Source: Candidatus Methylobacter oryzae
Lineage (GTDB): Bacteria > Pseudomonadota > Gammaproteobacteria > Methylococcales > Methylomonadaceae
Assembly (NCBI GenBank): GCA_945861405.1
Contig: CAMAUL010000002.1
Span: 1-64,000 of the forward strand
Reading direction: 5' to 3'
Length of the DNA: 64,000 nt
In this document: piece after piece, positions 1-10,275 of the stretch
Layout of the letters: each line of letters begins with the position of its first letter
Position numbering within the stretch: position 1 is the first letter of the stretch
Translations under genes and position numbers: made by a program
The notes under the pieces: model-generated
What the model was told of the DNA's origin: nothing
The model's database searches: none
The model's input: only the letters and a program-made list of their open reading frames with translations

Positions 1-173
1 GTTGGATACCCAACAAGGGGTATCCAACATCATTCTCGCAATGACTCGACGCGATTTCGGAAAGCCTGCATTTTCACTACGCAAAAAACGCTTCGTGAAA
101 ACACATGCCCTATCGCTTCTGGGGACTACTCGACTCCTGTCTCGCAGCGCCGGCAGCAGTAAGCTGGCAGTCT
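1..173. other. Leader-distal flank of the CRISPR array, no gene seen
   Basis: No convincing gene is seen. Positions 1-10 and 19-28 form a perfect 10-bp inverted repeat around an 8-nt loop, a possible transcript-end hairpin, but there is no clear T-run. No degenerate repeat copy is found here, so the array stops abruptly at position 174. Confidence 0.5.
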
Positions 174-3100
174 CGGTTCATCCCCACGGATGTGGGGAAC
201 GCGAGCATAATAATGAAAAGCCGTGGTTTAACGACGGTTCATCCCCACGGATGTGGGGAACGCGAACAGTTGTAGGTGGCGCTGTTGGCATGTTCCGGTT
301 CATCCCCACGGATGTGGGGAACGCATGGGAACAGGCTAAGCAAGGAAATGTAGGCGCGGTTCATCCCCACGGATGTGGGGAACGCTATTATTGCGTTAGC
401 CCCACTCGCGTTCATCCCGGTTCATCCCCACGGATGTGGGGAACGCGATCGCTGCGATGCGCCCGATGAGCCCTCTTGCGGTTCATCCCCACGGATGTGG
501 GGAACGCTATCGGCATTCAACACGTGGATATGAAGTAATCGGTTCATCCCCACGGATGTGGGGAACGCCGTCATTTCAAGTATTAAAAAGATATAGAAGA
601 CGGTTCATCCCCACGGATGTGGGGAACGCACGGGAAATATGCTGATAGGTACTCACCATTGCGGTTCATCCCCACGGATGTGGGGAACGCAGTGATGGTA
701 GCGCTGGTAATGGTTGATATGCCGGTTCATCCCCACGGATGTGGGGAACGCGACCTCGCCGATTGCCATAATGTCGGCGTTGGCGGTTCATCCCCACGGA
801 TGTGGGGAACGCCAAAAAAACTGCTGGACGGACAGTCTGATTTGCGGTTCATCCCCACGGATGTGGGGAACGCGGCGGCACAGGGCGGACTATTGGGCGG
901 CGGAACGGTTCATCCCCACGGATGTGGGGAACGCTTGTACTGGCTCGCCAGCTGATTGCCACTGCCCGGTTCATCCCCACGGATGTGGGGAACGCTAGAT
1001 GATTTATCACGAGATACGCTAAAATTGCGGTTCATCCCCACGGATGTGGGGAACGCTTAACCCCGGACATCATCGTAATAACGGTATTCGGTTCATCCCC
1101 ACGGATGTGGGGAACGCTTCATTGCGGCGTTTCCTGTTCCAACCAAGAACGGTTCATCCCCACGGATGTGGGGAACGCAAGAGGGTTGGATTACTGCGGG
1201 ATTTTATTTTCGGTTCATCCCCACGGATGTGGGGAACGCCCTCAATCTCGAATTCAGATGAGCCTGGTAATCGGTTCATCCCCACGGATGTGGGGAACGC
1301 CGTACCGCCGAGAAAAACTTTCACTTCGTCACCGGTTCATCCCCACGGATGTGGGGAACGCTTGAATCCGCTTTCAAAACGTTTAATTATTTTCGGTTCA
1401 TCCCCACGGATGTGGGGAACGCCTCCATTTATAGTGAAATACTCCTCTCCTCTGCGGTTCATCCCCACGGATGTGGGGAACGCCGGACAACAACCCTAAA
1501 ATCAAACCACCGCCGCGGTTCATCCCCACGGATGTGGGGAACGCTTCCAGGGACGTGGTGCCCCTCACTATCACATCGGTTCATCCCCACGGATGTGGGG
1601 AACGCCCACGACCACCACTATAAGCAGTTGGGATAGCCGGTTCATCCCCACGGATGTGGGGAACGCTGCAAACGCGGTCACAAAGGCTATCCCAACTGCG
1701 GTTCATCCCCACGGATGTGGGGAACGCACTTTCGGTTCTATTCTCTTGCAACATGACTACGGTTCATCCCCACGGATGTGGGGAACGCTACAGCTTATCT
1801 GCACTGCCTCCGGTCGAGGACGGTTCATCCCCACGGATGTGGGGAACGCACCGCTCCTGATCTTGCTAAAACGTCATAATGCGGTTCATCCCCACGGATG
1901 TGGGGAACGCAAGAGGATTTGGATAGGGTAGTTGCAAACGTGCGGTTCATCCCCACGGATGTGGGGAACGCTAATCAATTTCCGCATCTTTCCATTTCTT
2001 GAGCGGTTCATCCCCACGGATGTGGGGAACGCCCCCGCGCGCACCGCTCGTTAGAGTCGTGCGCCGGTTCATCCCCACGGATGTGGGGAACGCGCAGGAA
2101 GGGCAGGCATATAAAAACCAAGTTGCGGTTCATCCCCACGGATGTGGGGAACGCAAATTGCCAGCCGTGGCAACATGGTCGTATTGCGGTTCATCCCCAC
2201 GGATGTGGGGAACGCTCGATAGTACGCGCAGAATCCAGCATATTCAGCGGTTCATCCCCACGGATGTGGGGAACGCGCTCTACCCTCTGAAACGTACCAT
2301 TTCAGCTCCGGTTCATCCCCACGGATGTGGGGAACGCAACCCAACGCTCAAGCAGAGCGCAGCCCTAATCGGTTCATCCCCACGGATGTGGGGAACGCGC
2401 CTATGTGATTAATCAGCATGTGTCCGGTAGCGGTTCATCCCCACGGATGTGGGGAACGCCTGCTTTTCTGACGTGGGTAGGCAGTGTGGAACGGTTCATC
2501 CCCACGGATGTGGGGAACGCTTCCAAGGACGTGGTGCTCCACACTATCACATCGGTTCATCCCCACGGATGTGGGGAACGCAGATACAGGAACTGAAGGT
2601 TGATGTGAAATCGCGGTTCATCCCCACGGATGTGGGGAACGCCGTCCCTTTCGCTGTAGACTCGTGCCCTCTTTCGGTTCATCCCCACGGATGTGGGGAA
2701 CGCCGCTACGTAATGGTGTTAATGCAACGACAGCGCGGTTCATCCCCACGGATGTGGGGAACGCGTTGAATCATCATGTTACTCTCCCAAGAGTCGCGGT
2801 TCATCCCCACGGATGTGGGGAACGCAAAAGGCGGCGTTGTTTCACCGGAACAAAATGCGGTTCATCCCCACGGATGTGGGGAACGCTCAGGTCGAGCAGG
2901 GAAGTAAGGGCGCGCTGTCGGTTCATCCCCACGGATGTGGGGAACGCTTTGTTGCAGTAAGCGCCAAGGTCTCCATATGCGGTTCATCCCCACGGATGTG
3001 GGGAACGCACAAGAAACGGCCAAAGCGGTTCAGGCTATTGCGGTTCATCCCCACGGATGTGGGGAACGCGTCCATCAGGATGACGACGCTCGTGTAATAA

Positions 3101-6100
3101 CCGGTTCATCCCCACGGATGTGGGGAACGCTTTTTATGACCTTTCTTGAGCTATGCAAAAAGCGGTTCATCCCCACGGATGTGGGGAACGCTGTTAAAGA
3201 CGTTTGTACCGTTTTAGAGATTACGGTTCATCCCCACGGATGTGGGGAACGCCTGCATCATATCCATCATGCCCGGCTGCGTTTCGGTTCATCCCCACGG
3301 ATGTGGGGAACGCACATGCTCGATGTTGCAACTGGGGATTATTGGCGGTTCATCCCCACGGATGTGGGGAACGCTCTCTCTCATGCGCAGGGAAGCTATC
3401 GATAATCGGTTCATCCCCACGGATGTGGGGAACGCCTGATAATGACATAACTATTTACCCGGCCACACGGTTCATCCCCACGGATGTGGGGAACGCAGCG
3501 CCAGCTGCCGAGCCTATTATGCAGCTTCCGGTTCATCCCCACGGATGTGGGGAACGCCCGCAGATGGGATAGGCCGGTTGTTGTATGGGCGGTTCATCCC
3601 CACGGATGTGGGGAACGCTGACGGATGAAATGTATCTAGAGTATTATGTGCGGTTCATCCCCACGGATGTGGGGAACGCCGCCCATCGCCATGCCGTATG
3701 CACCCAAACATCGGTTCATCCCCACGGATGTGGGGAACGCTCAATAAACACATCGGCCCTGAGCCTGAAGTACGGTTCATCCCCACGGATGTGGGGAACG
3801 CTTAGGTGTTAATCCCAATCTCGCGTATTTTTGCGGTTCATCCCCACGGATGTGGGGAACGCGATATTGTCCTATTAAGCAGCTCAATTTCTCGCGGTTC
3901 ATCCCCACGGATGTGGGGAACGCTGCCCAATTATCAGGCAATGGAGTCTCTGTTTCGGTTCATCCCCACGGATGTGGGGAACGCAAAGAGGAAGCAGGCA
4001 TGGCAGATACAGAAGCCGGTTCATCCCCACGGATGTGGGGAACGCGTGACAATGAACTGCGATATGTGGCGGCAATGCGGTTCATCCCCACGGATGTGGG
4101 GAACGCCAGGTTCAATACCTCGTTGGCTGCTTTTCTGACGGTTCATCCCCACGGATGTGGGGAACGCCAGCAAAACACGCTGAGGATTGTCGCGAGTCGC
4201 GGTTCATCCCCACGGATGTGGGGAACGCCCGGATACACGATATTGAACCCCTGTGTTGTTCGGTTCATCCCCACGGATGTGGGGAACGCCCACGACCACC
4301 ACTATAAGCGGCTGGAACCGTCGGTTCATCCCCACGGATGTGGGGAACGCGTGCTGGCTCTGGCATTCGGATGCGACGGTACCGGTTCATCCCCACGGAT
4401 GTGGGGAACGCCATCTGACCCCCCTTACTCCGCATTCTGGTTCCGGTTCATCCCCACGGATGTGGGGAACGCTATCCTGTAGATCTAATTAAACGGTCTG
4501 TAGTCGGTTCATCCCCACGGATGTGGGGAACGCGGTCGCGGCATTAAGAGCGTGAGCTGGATGGGCGGTTCATCCCCACGGATGTGGGGAACGCCTACCG
4601 ACATTTTCAAATCCGGGCGGTACATCCGGTTCATCCCCACGGATGTGGGGAACGCTCTCGGTTGGTTAAATACTGGTCGGCCTATTACGGTTCATCCCCA
4701 CGGATGTGGGGAACGCGCTAGGCCTTTTTTTTGGATCAATTGATCCCGCGGTTCATCCCCACGGATGTGGGGAACGCATTGGCTACAGCCCAGTTGATAC
4801 GGGATATCTCGGTTCATCCCCACGGATGTGGGGAACGCCGGGTAATCCGGCCCGGGCTAATGTGGCAACCCGGTTCATCCCCACGGATGTGGGGAACGCC
4901 CACGACCGCCACTATAAGCAGTGGGGGTCGTCGGTTCATCCCCACGGATGTGGGGAACGCCCTTTCGACATTACGCTCCACCCACCAACAACCGGTTCAT
5001 CCCCACGGATGTGGGGAACGCATTAGTGCTGGATGGTTATGCAACGCTGACGGCGGTTCATCCCCACGGATGTGGGGAACGCCCAGAAAGCGAACGAAAT
5101 ATGATTATCGCCAGCGGTTCATCCCCACGGATGTGGGGAACGCAATACTACCCTTGTGGGGGAAGGCATAAATTTCGGTTCATCCCCACGGATGTGGGGA
5201 ACGCCGCATTATCCGAATCAGACGCATCCACAATCTCGGTTCATCCCCACGGATGTGGGGAACGCTTTCTGCGCATAAGGAATTAGCGGCGCTTTGCCGG
5301 TTCATCCCCACGGATGTGGGGAACGCACAAACTCCGGGTAGTCGTATGGTGCAATCCTCGGTTCATCCCCACGGATGTGGGGAACGCATTTTCAAATCCG
5401 GGCGGTACCGTCTTTTGTTCGGTTCATCCCCACGGATGTGGGGAACGCGGCCCCAATGTTGTTAAACGAGTAAAGAAAGCGGTTCATCCCCACGGATGTG
5501 GGGAACGCTACGGAAGTGAATGGCTGTCTTGTTAATATAGCGGTTCATCCCCACGGATGTGGGGAACGCATAGCAGAAAAATTCAAGGAGAGCCCTAATG
5601 CCGGTTCATCCCCACGGATGTGGGGAACGCTGAAAATTAAAGCCTCGTTAAGCGTTGTAATTCGGTTCATCCCCACGGATGTGGGGAACGCTCTCACCAG
5701 CCTAGTCCAAATTAAACGCCTACCGGTTCATCCCCACGGATGTGGGGAACGCTCATCAATTTCATTTTCCATCAGTTCTGCGCGCGGTTCATCCCCACGG
5801 ATGTGGGGAACGCGAGGATCCGTCAGGTTTTGTGATTGCGGTAATCGGTTCATCCCCACGGATGTGGGGAACGCCAAAAAAAAGCCCAATCCATTACTGA
5901 ATCGGGCGGTTCATCCCCACGGATGTGGGGAACGCCCGCTAATCATTACCGCGCATTTAATATCCGGCGGTTCATCCCCACGGATGTGGGGAACGCGGCG
6001 TTTTTATCCGGTGAAGCCTGGGCGCTGGCGGTTCATCCCCACGGATGTGGGGAACGCTATGTGAGACCCCTGATCAATGCCACCGCCGCCGGTTCATCCC

Positions 6101-6179
6101 CACGGATGTGGGGAACGCCCTCCATTGCTGTCAGTATGACCGGGGTCGCGCGGTTCATCCCCACGGATGTGGGGAACGC
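174..6179 (-). CRISPR. Type I-E CRISPR array, 99 repeats and 98 spacers
   Basis: A 29-bp repeat begins CGGTTCATCCCC and ends GGGGAACGC on the plus strand, with a hairpin between the two arms. It recurs at an exact 61-bp period from 174 to 6151; 97 spacers are 32 bp and one (5449-5479) is 31 bp. All copies look identical, including the last one at the leader-distal end. The repeat is the reverse complement of the E. coli I-E type, so crRNA is read on the minus strand with an 8-nt handle AUGAACCG, and the leader is at the right end beside cas2. The hairpin is expected to be cut by Cas6e. Several spacers are related to each other: 1545/2521, 1606/4290/4900, 1606/1667 and 4595/5388. Confidence 0.99.
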
Positions 6180-6264
6180 ACTGATCATAACACATTGTTA
6201 ATCAACCAGAATAACTACTCCGGTTTTTCCACCGAAAAAACAGCCGTTTTTTACCATTAAATTA
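6180..6264 (-). promoter_or_regulatory. CRISPR leader between cas2 and the array
   Basis: This 85-bp AT-rich stretch lies between the cas2 stop and the leader-proximal repeat and should contain the array promoter and the integration signals. A possible minus-strand -10 element (TATGAT, 6184-6189) sits just before the first repeat, but no good -35 is seen at the right distance. Positions 6194-6206 (ATTGTTAATCAAC) are repeated exactly in the cas3/cas8e intergenic region. No clean IHF consensus site was found. Confidence 0.7.
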
Positions 6265-7462
<1,198 letters not shown>

Positions 7463-7464
7463 GG

Positions 7465-7884
7465 TTATTCCGGTAATAAGAGGTTTTGGAATGGCTTGTG
7501 ATTTTTCCAGCGATAGGTTTTGAAGTCACGTTGATCGGTTGAGAGTATCCGTCCATGGCCTAACTCTTCGGCCAGAATAACTAATGAGGCATCGGCCAAG
7601 TCCATGGGGAGATCGGCGTATTTGTGCATTAACCGTTGAATATGAGGTAAATGTTTCGGATGAATTTGAAATACATCAACATAGTCCGCATCAAGTGCCT
7701 GTAAAAAACGTAGTTGGCTCTTGCTACCCAATGCCTTCCCCAACAAATAACAGGTTTCAGTAATGACTGGCCAAGTCGTTATCAATCCCTCATCCAGCCG
7801 CTGCATCACCGCTAGTGAATGCGGATGGAATTTATCTTTAGGGTTAAAAAAAGCATACCAAAAACCTGTATCACTCAATACCAT
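7465..7884 (-). CDS. PIN-domain (VapC-like) toxin embedded in the cas operon
   Basis: This is a 139-residue PIN-domain protein, presumed to be an RNase toxin. The acidic metal-binding residues are in place: Asp5 (SDTGF), Glu43 (ITET), Asp95/Asp98 (MDLADAS) and Asp117 (STDQ). The gene overlaps its antitoxin gene by 14 bp and stops 2 bp before cas1. This arrangement ties toxin production to the adaptation genes. It appears intact. The target RNA cannot be judged from sequence. An alternative reading is a passenger TA module that merely landed in the operon. Confidence 0.9.
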   Translation of the reverse strand: MVLSDTGFWYAFFNPKDKFHPHSLAVMQRLDEGLITTWPVITETCYLLGKALGSKSQLRFLQALDADYVDVFQIHPKHLPHIQRLMHKYADLPMDLADASLVILAEELGHGRILSTDQRDFKTYRWKNHKPFQNLLLPE

Positions 7885-8128
7885 GTTTTTCTTTCCAGCC
7901 TTGATAAAGATATTCTTTATAATTTACTGATAAATCTTCCGGACCTTCAGCCGTACCCGCCAGCATTTCAATCAACTTTTGATTTTTTTGTCTGCCGGTT
8001 AAGGTAGTTTTTTCATAAAGCAAATCCAAAGCCTGCTTAATTATTTCGGATGTACTTAAGGCTGTTGCCTGCTGAATGGCCTGTAGTTTTTTCTCATGAC
8101 TCTCATCTAAACGTGCATTAATTCTCAT
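7871..8128 (-). CDS. Ribbon-helix-helix antitoxin partner of the PIN toxin
   Basis: The 85-residue protein starts MRINARLDESHEKKLQAI, a typical ribbon-helix-helix DNA-binding N-terminus, followed by a polar C-terminal part that would bind and neutralise the toxin. It precedes the PIN-domain gene in the same direction with a 14-bp overlap, the standard order for type II modules. Such antitoxins usually repress their own promoter, which would lie in the 8129-8156 gap or further upstream. The exact antitoxin family cannot be named from sequence alone. Confidence 0.85.
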   Translation of the reverse strand: MRINARLDESHEKKLQAIQQATALSTSEIIKQALDLLYEKTTLTGRQKNQKLIEMLAGTAEGPEDLSVNYKEYLYQGWKEKHGIE

Positions 8129-8156
8129 AATATCACCTCACCTCTTGTATGACTTG

Positions 8157-8375
8157 TCATACGCAATATAACATCAAATCCTGATCAACGATAACAGTCC
8201 GTAGCCGAAAGCTTTGGTGTTTCAAAGCCCTTACCCGTACGCCGTACCTGTAGCGCCTTGCCAGCCCGAAAACAGTCCTAACCTCAGCCGCGTAAAATAC
8301 GCTGCATGAGTAAAAATCATTAATATCCAGAAAATCAGCCAGCGCCGGTTCCGAGAGAACAACCTCCTTAGTCAT
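8157..8375 (-). pseudogene. Degenerate RelE/ParE-type toxin
   Basis: The first 22 residues (VVLSEPALADFLDINDFY) are a good ParE/RelE N-terminus, and YRYGVRVRALKHQSFRLRT and VDQDLMLY resemble later parts of that family. The middle helices are missing or replaced and the protein stops at 72 residues, against roughly 95-100 for intact members. I read it as a decayed toxin left next to an intact antitoxin gene, with a 4-bp overlap. A short functional variant is possible but less likely. Confidence 0.7.
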
Positions 8376-8647
8376 GTTAACCCGCGCCGCGCCCTCAATT
8401 GGCTAAAAGCATCCGCACTGGAGACGGTTTTTCCCAAACTGACCGCTTGCTGGCTTTGCGCCAGCATTTTCAACAATGCCAAAGTTTCTTGTATGCGTTC
8501 ATACTCGGCAACGGACTGAACCACCATCGTAGCTTCGCCGTTTTGAGTGATGACCATCGCTTCCCCTGAAGCTTTTAACTCCAAAGCGACCAGCGCGGCA
8601 TTGGCCTTGAGATAGCTGATCGGTTTAATGTTTTTCGATAAACTCAT
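8372..8647 (-). CDS. Phd/YefM-family antitoxin
   Basis: The 91-residue protein has the Phd/YefM layout: an N-terminal DNA-binding part (KPISYLKANAALVALELK), then GEAMVITQNGEATMVVQS, which is the family signature, and a charged C-terminal tail. It normally pairs with a RelE/ParE toxin, here the apparently broken gene that overlaps its stop codon. It is the first gene of the insert between cas6e and cas1, so its own autoregulated promoter may drive cas1-cas2. Confidence 0.9.
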   Translation of the reverse strand: MSLSKNIKPISYLKANAALVALELKASGEAMVITQNGEATMVVQSVAEYERIQETLALLKMLAQSQQAVSLGKTVSSADAFSQLRARRGLT

Positions 8648-8945
8648 AAGTATTCTCGCGTGTTTTGCAAAGACCTAAATATTAACTAAATTTAAACTCT
8701 TGCCAAAGAAAGCAGGCCGCAATCGAAGGCTTTGGCGGGGCCTATGCCTTTCGTTATCTGGTTATTAAAAGCCTCGGTATCGGTAACAGAAAATCATATT
8801 CAAGCTTTTCGAATCATTAACAAGCAGAGCCAAAGGCTTTTGAGCAACCATGGAAAAGAATATTGAATATCACTTTAAAATTCTAGTCACAGAAAACAAG
8901 CCCGAGAATTTTAAAAAGTGTCAATTATGTTACTTATTAACAAAG
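8648..8945. other. Gap between cas6e and the toxin-antitoxin insert
   Basis: These 298 AT-rich bases have no convincing gene. A 39-codon plus-strand reading frame (8850-8969) has no ribosome binding site and runs into cas6e antisense, so it was not called. The stretch probably holds the promoter of the Phd-type antitoxin operon. Confidence 0.5.
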
Positions 8946-9566
8946 TTATGTTTGACTGGGATTTATTAAATTCATCATACCAAAACCAAAAGCTTTTTTG
9001 CTTGAAAACCCATTTTCCAAACAGTGTTTAAGTTTGTCAGGGTCTTTTATGATCAATAGACCATCAAAACAAACGTATGTCATAGAAAAGTCACCGTGTG
9101 CAGGATGCCTGAAATTTCGTTTTTCTGGGACAAATTGACAAGCATGTTTGTCCACCTCAATACCGCTTTTTACGCTACGCTCAACAAACCAATCCCAAAT
9201 CCGCTCATCGGATTGCAGGGCTACATGCCTTGAATGTGTTTTTCTACCGCTAATCACTTTAACCAAAGGGGCTGCGATAATGCGATAAAGATAACTATCC
9301 CCTGGATTTAATTCAAAGATATGTTCTGTAACTGACTGTAGTAACACTATATCTTTTACATTTTGCCAATCTGGTACACACTTGGATTGCACCAAAAAGC
9401 AACCTCGTTTAGGATTGATATCTATTGTTCTAAATGTAAATGGTTGCGGCGTATTTTCCGGTAAACCTACAAATGCTTTCCAAATACGCTTATGCACTTC
9501 ATAGGGTTTGTTACGCAAAGAGATAGGCACCGAAATAATTGAATGAAATACTTTTGATTCAATCAT
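8946..9566 (-). CDS. cas6e: crRNA-processing endoribonuclease Cas6e (CasE)
   Basis: Cas6e cuts the repeat hairpin of the precursor crRNA and stays in Cascade bound to the crRNA 3' hairpin. The start at 9566 gives 206 residues and a 4-bp overlap with the end of cas5e. His25 in YEVHKRIW aligns with the catalytic His of E. coli Cas6e (YQLHQGLW). The C-terminal glycine-rich loop is AFGFGMMNL. This is the last effector gene; about 300 bp without a gene follow before the toxin-antitoxin insert. Confidence 0.94.
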   Translation of the reverse strand: MIESKVFHSIISVPISLRNKPYEVHKRIWKAFVGLPENTPQPFTFRTIDINPKRGCFLVQSKCVPDWQNVKDIVLLQSVTEHIFELNPGDSYLYRIIAAPLVKVISGRKTHSRHVALQSDERIWDWFVERSVKSGIEVDKHACQFVPEKRNFRHPAHGDFSMTYVCFDGLLIIKDPDKLKHCLENGFSSKKAFGFGMMNLINPSQT

Positions 9567-10273
9567 GCCCGCACTTCCTTCAACCAATATTCCTGCTGGC
9601 TATAATATTTCCGCCAGCCGTTTCTCCGGTCAGTCAGGTAAACCATTCCTATCTTTCCTACTGGTTCAGTTTCCAAATAGGCAGGATAAATATAAGAACC
9701 CTCCCAAGCCTGCATGGCTTTAGTAACGGTTTTTCCCATTAAAAGTTTTTCTAGTGTTTGGTTATCAGAAAAATTAAACAATTCTGGTGCTAGTGGCTCA
9801 GATAACGGATGCGAAATTCTACCCAAACAGGGGGTATAAACGGGCTGCTTTAATCCATATTCTGCCCATTCCAGCCAACGATGATCTTGTTCATCGCGTA
9901 AGATTAATGCAGCTGAACTGTACATATCCTGATAGAACGCTTTATAACCTAATACTGGGTTTGTATTTAATTCGCCATTTAGCATTAAACTGTCCATCGC
10001 TGTCTGAAACTCGTGAGACAGAGCCTTTTGTACCCATTGGTTTGCGTTCAATTGTTCATCCCGCCATGATGATAATGTAAATGTCGCCACATCCCATGCA
10101 GCAAATAATGCATCCAGTCCTTCTTGATCGTGTCGGTTAATGCCCATACAAGCACCTAACAAACCAATTATTGCGCTTGCTGTTGGATAAGAATAGCTTT
10201 CCCTGTTATCACCAATTGAAGGCGCACCCCATGAGGCCATTGGCCCTTTTAATGTAATAAGGATAGCTTGCAT
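9563..10273 (-). CDS. cas5e: Cascade subunit Cas5e (CasD)
   Basis: Cas5e caps the 5' handle of the crRNA in Cascade. The 236-residue protein begins MQAILITLKGPMASWG, the characteristic Cas5e N-terminus, followed by TASAIIGLLGACMG. This fixes the start at 10273, 2 bp after the cas7e stop, rather than at an upstream codon inside cas7e. C-terminal motifs such as RRNGWRKYYSQQEYWLKEV resemble the family end. It overlaps cas6e by 4 bp. Confidence 0.94.
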   Translation of the reverse strand: MQAILITLKGPMASWGAPSIGDNRESYSYPTASAIIGLLGACMGINRHDQEGLDALFAAWDVATFTLSSWRDEQLNANQWVQKALSHEFQTAMDSLMLNGELNTNPVLGYKAFYQDMYSSAALILRDEQDHRWLEWAEYGLKQPVYTPCLGRISHPLSEPLAPELFNFSDNQTLEKLLMGKTVTKAMQAWEGSYIYPAYLETEPVGKIGMVYLTDRRNGWRKYYSQQEYWLKEVRA

Positions 10274-10275
10274 GA

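Noticed and set aside
361..435. Spacer 4 ends with GTTCATCC, like the repeat start, suggesting a partial repeat duplication
   Set aside because: The spacer has normal length and the array period is unbroken, so a chance match is more likely.
5100..5600. Nine-base matches between spacers, e.g. AGCCCTAAT in the spacers at 2338 and 5570
   Set aside because: With 98 spacers, matches of this length are expected by chance.
2..6260. Many long reading frames across the array with repeated words such as SSPRMWGT, FIPTDVGNA and VHPHGCGE
   Set aside because: They are translations of the 29-bp CRISPR repeat in three frames, a known annotation artefact.
6180..6264. IHF site in the leader
   Set aside because: AATCAA is present, but the TTR part does not follow at the required spacing on either strand.
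8850..8969. 39-codon plus-strand frame in the cas6e gap
   Set aside because: No ribosome binding site, no recognisable motif, and it runs antisense into cas6e.
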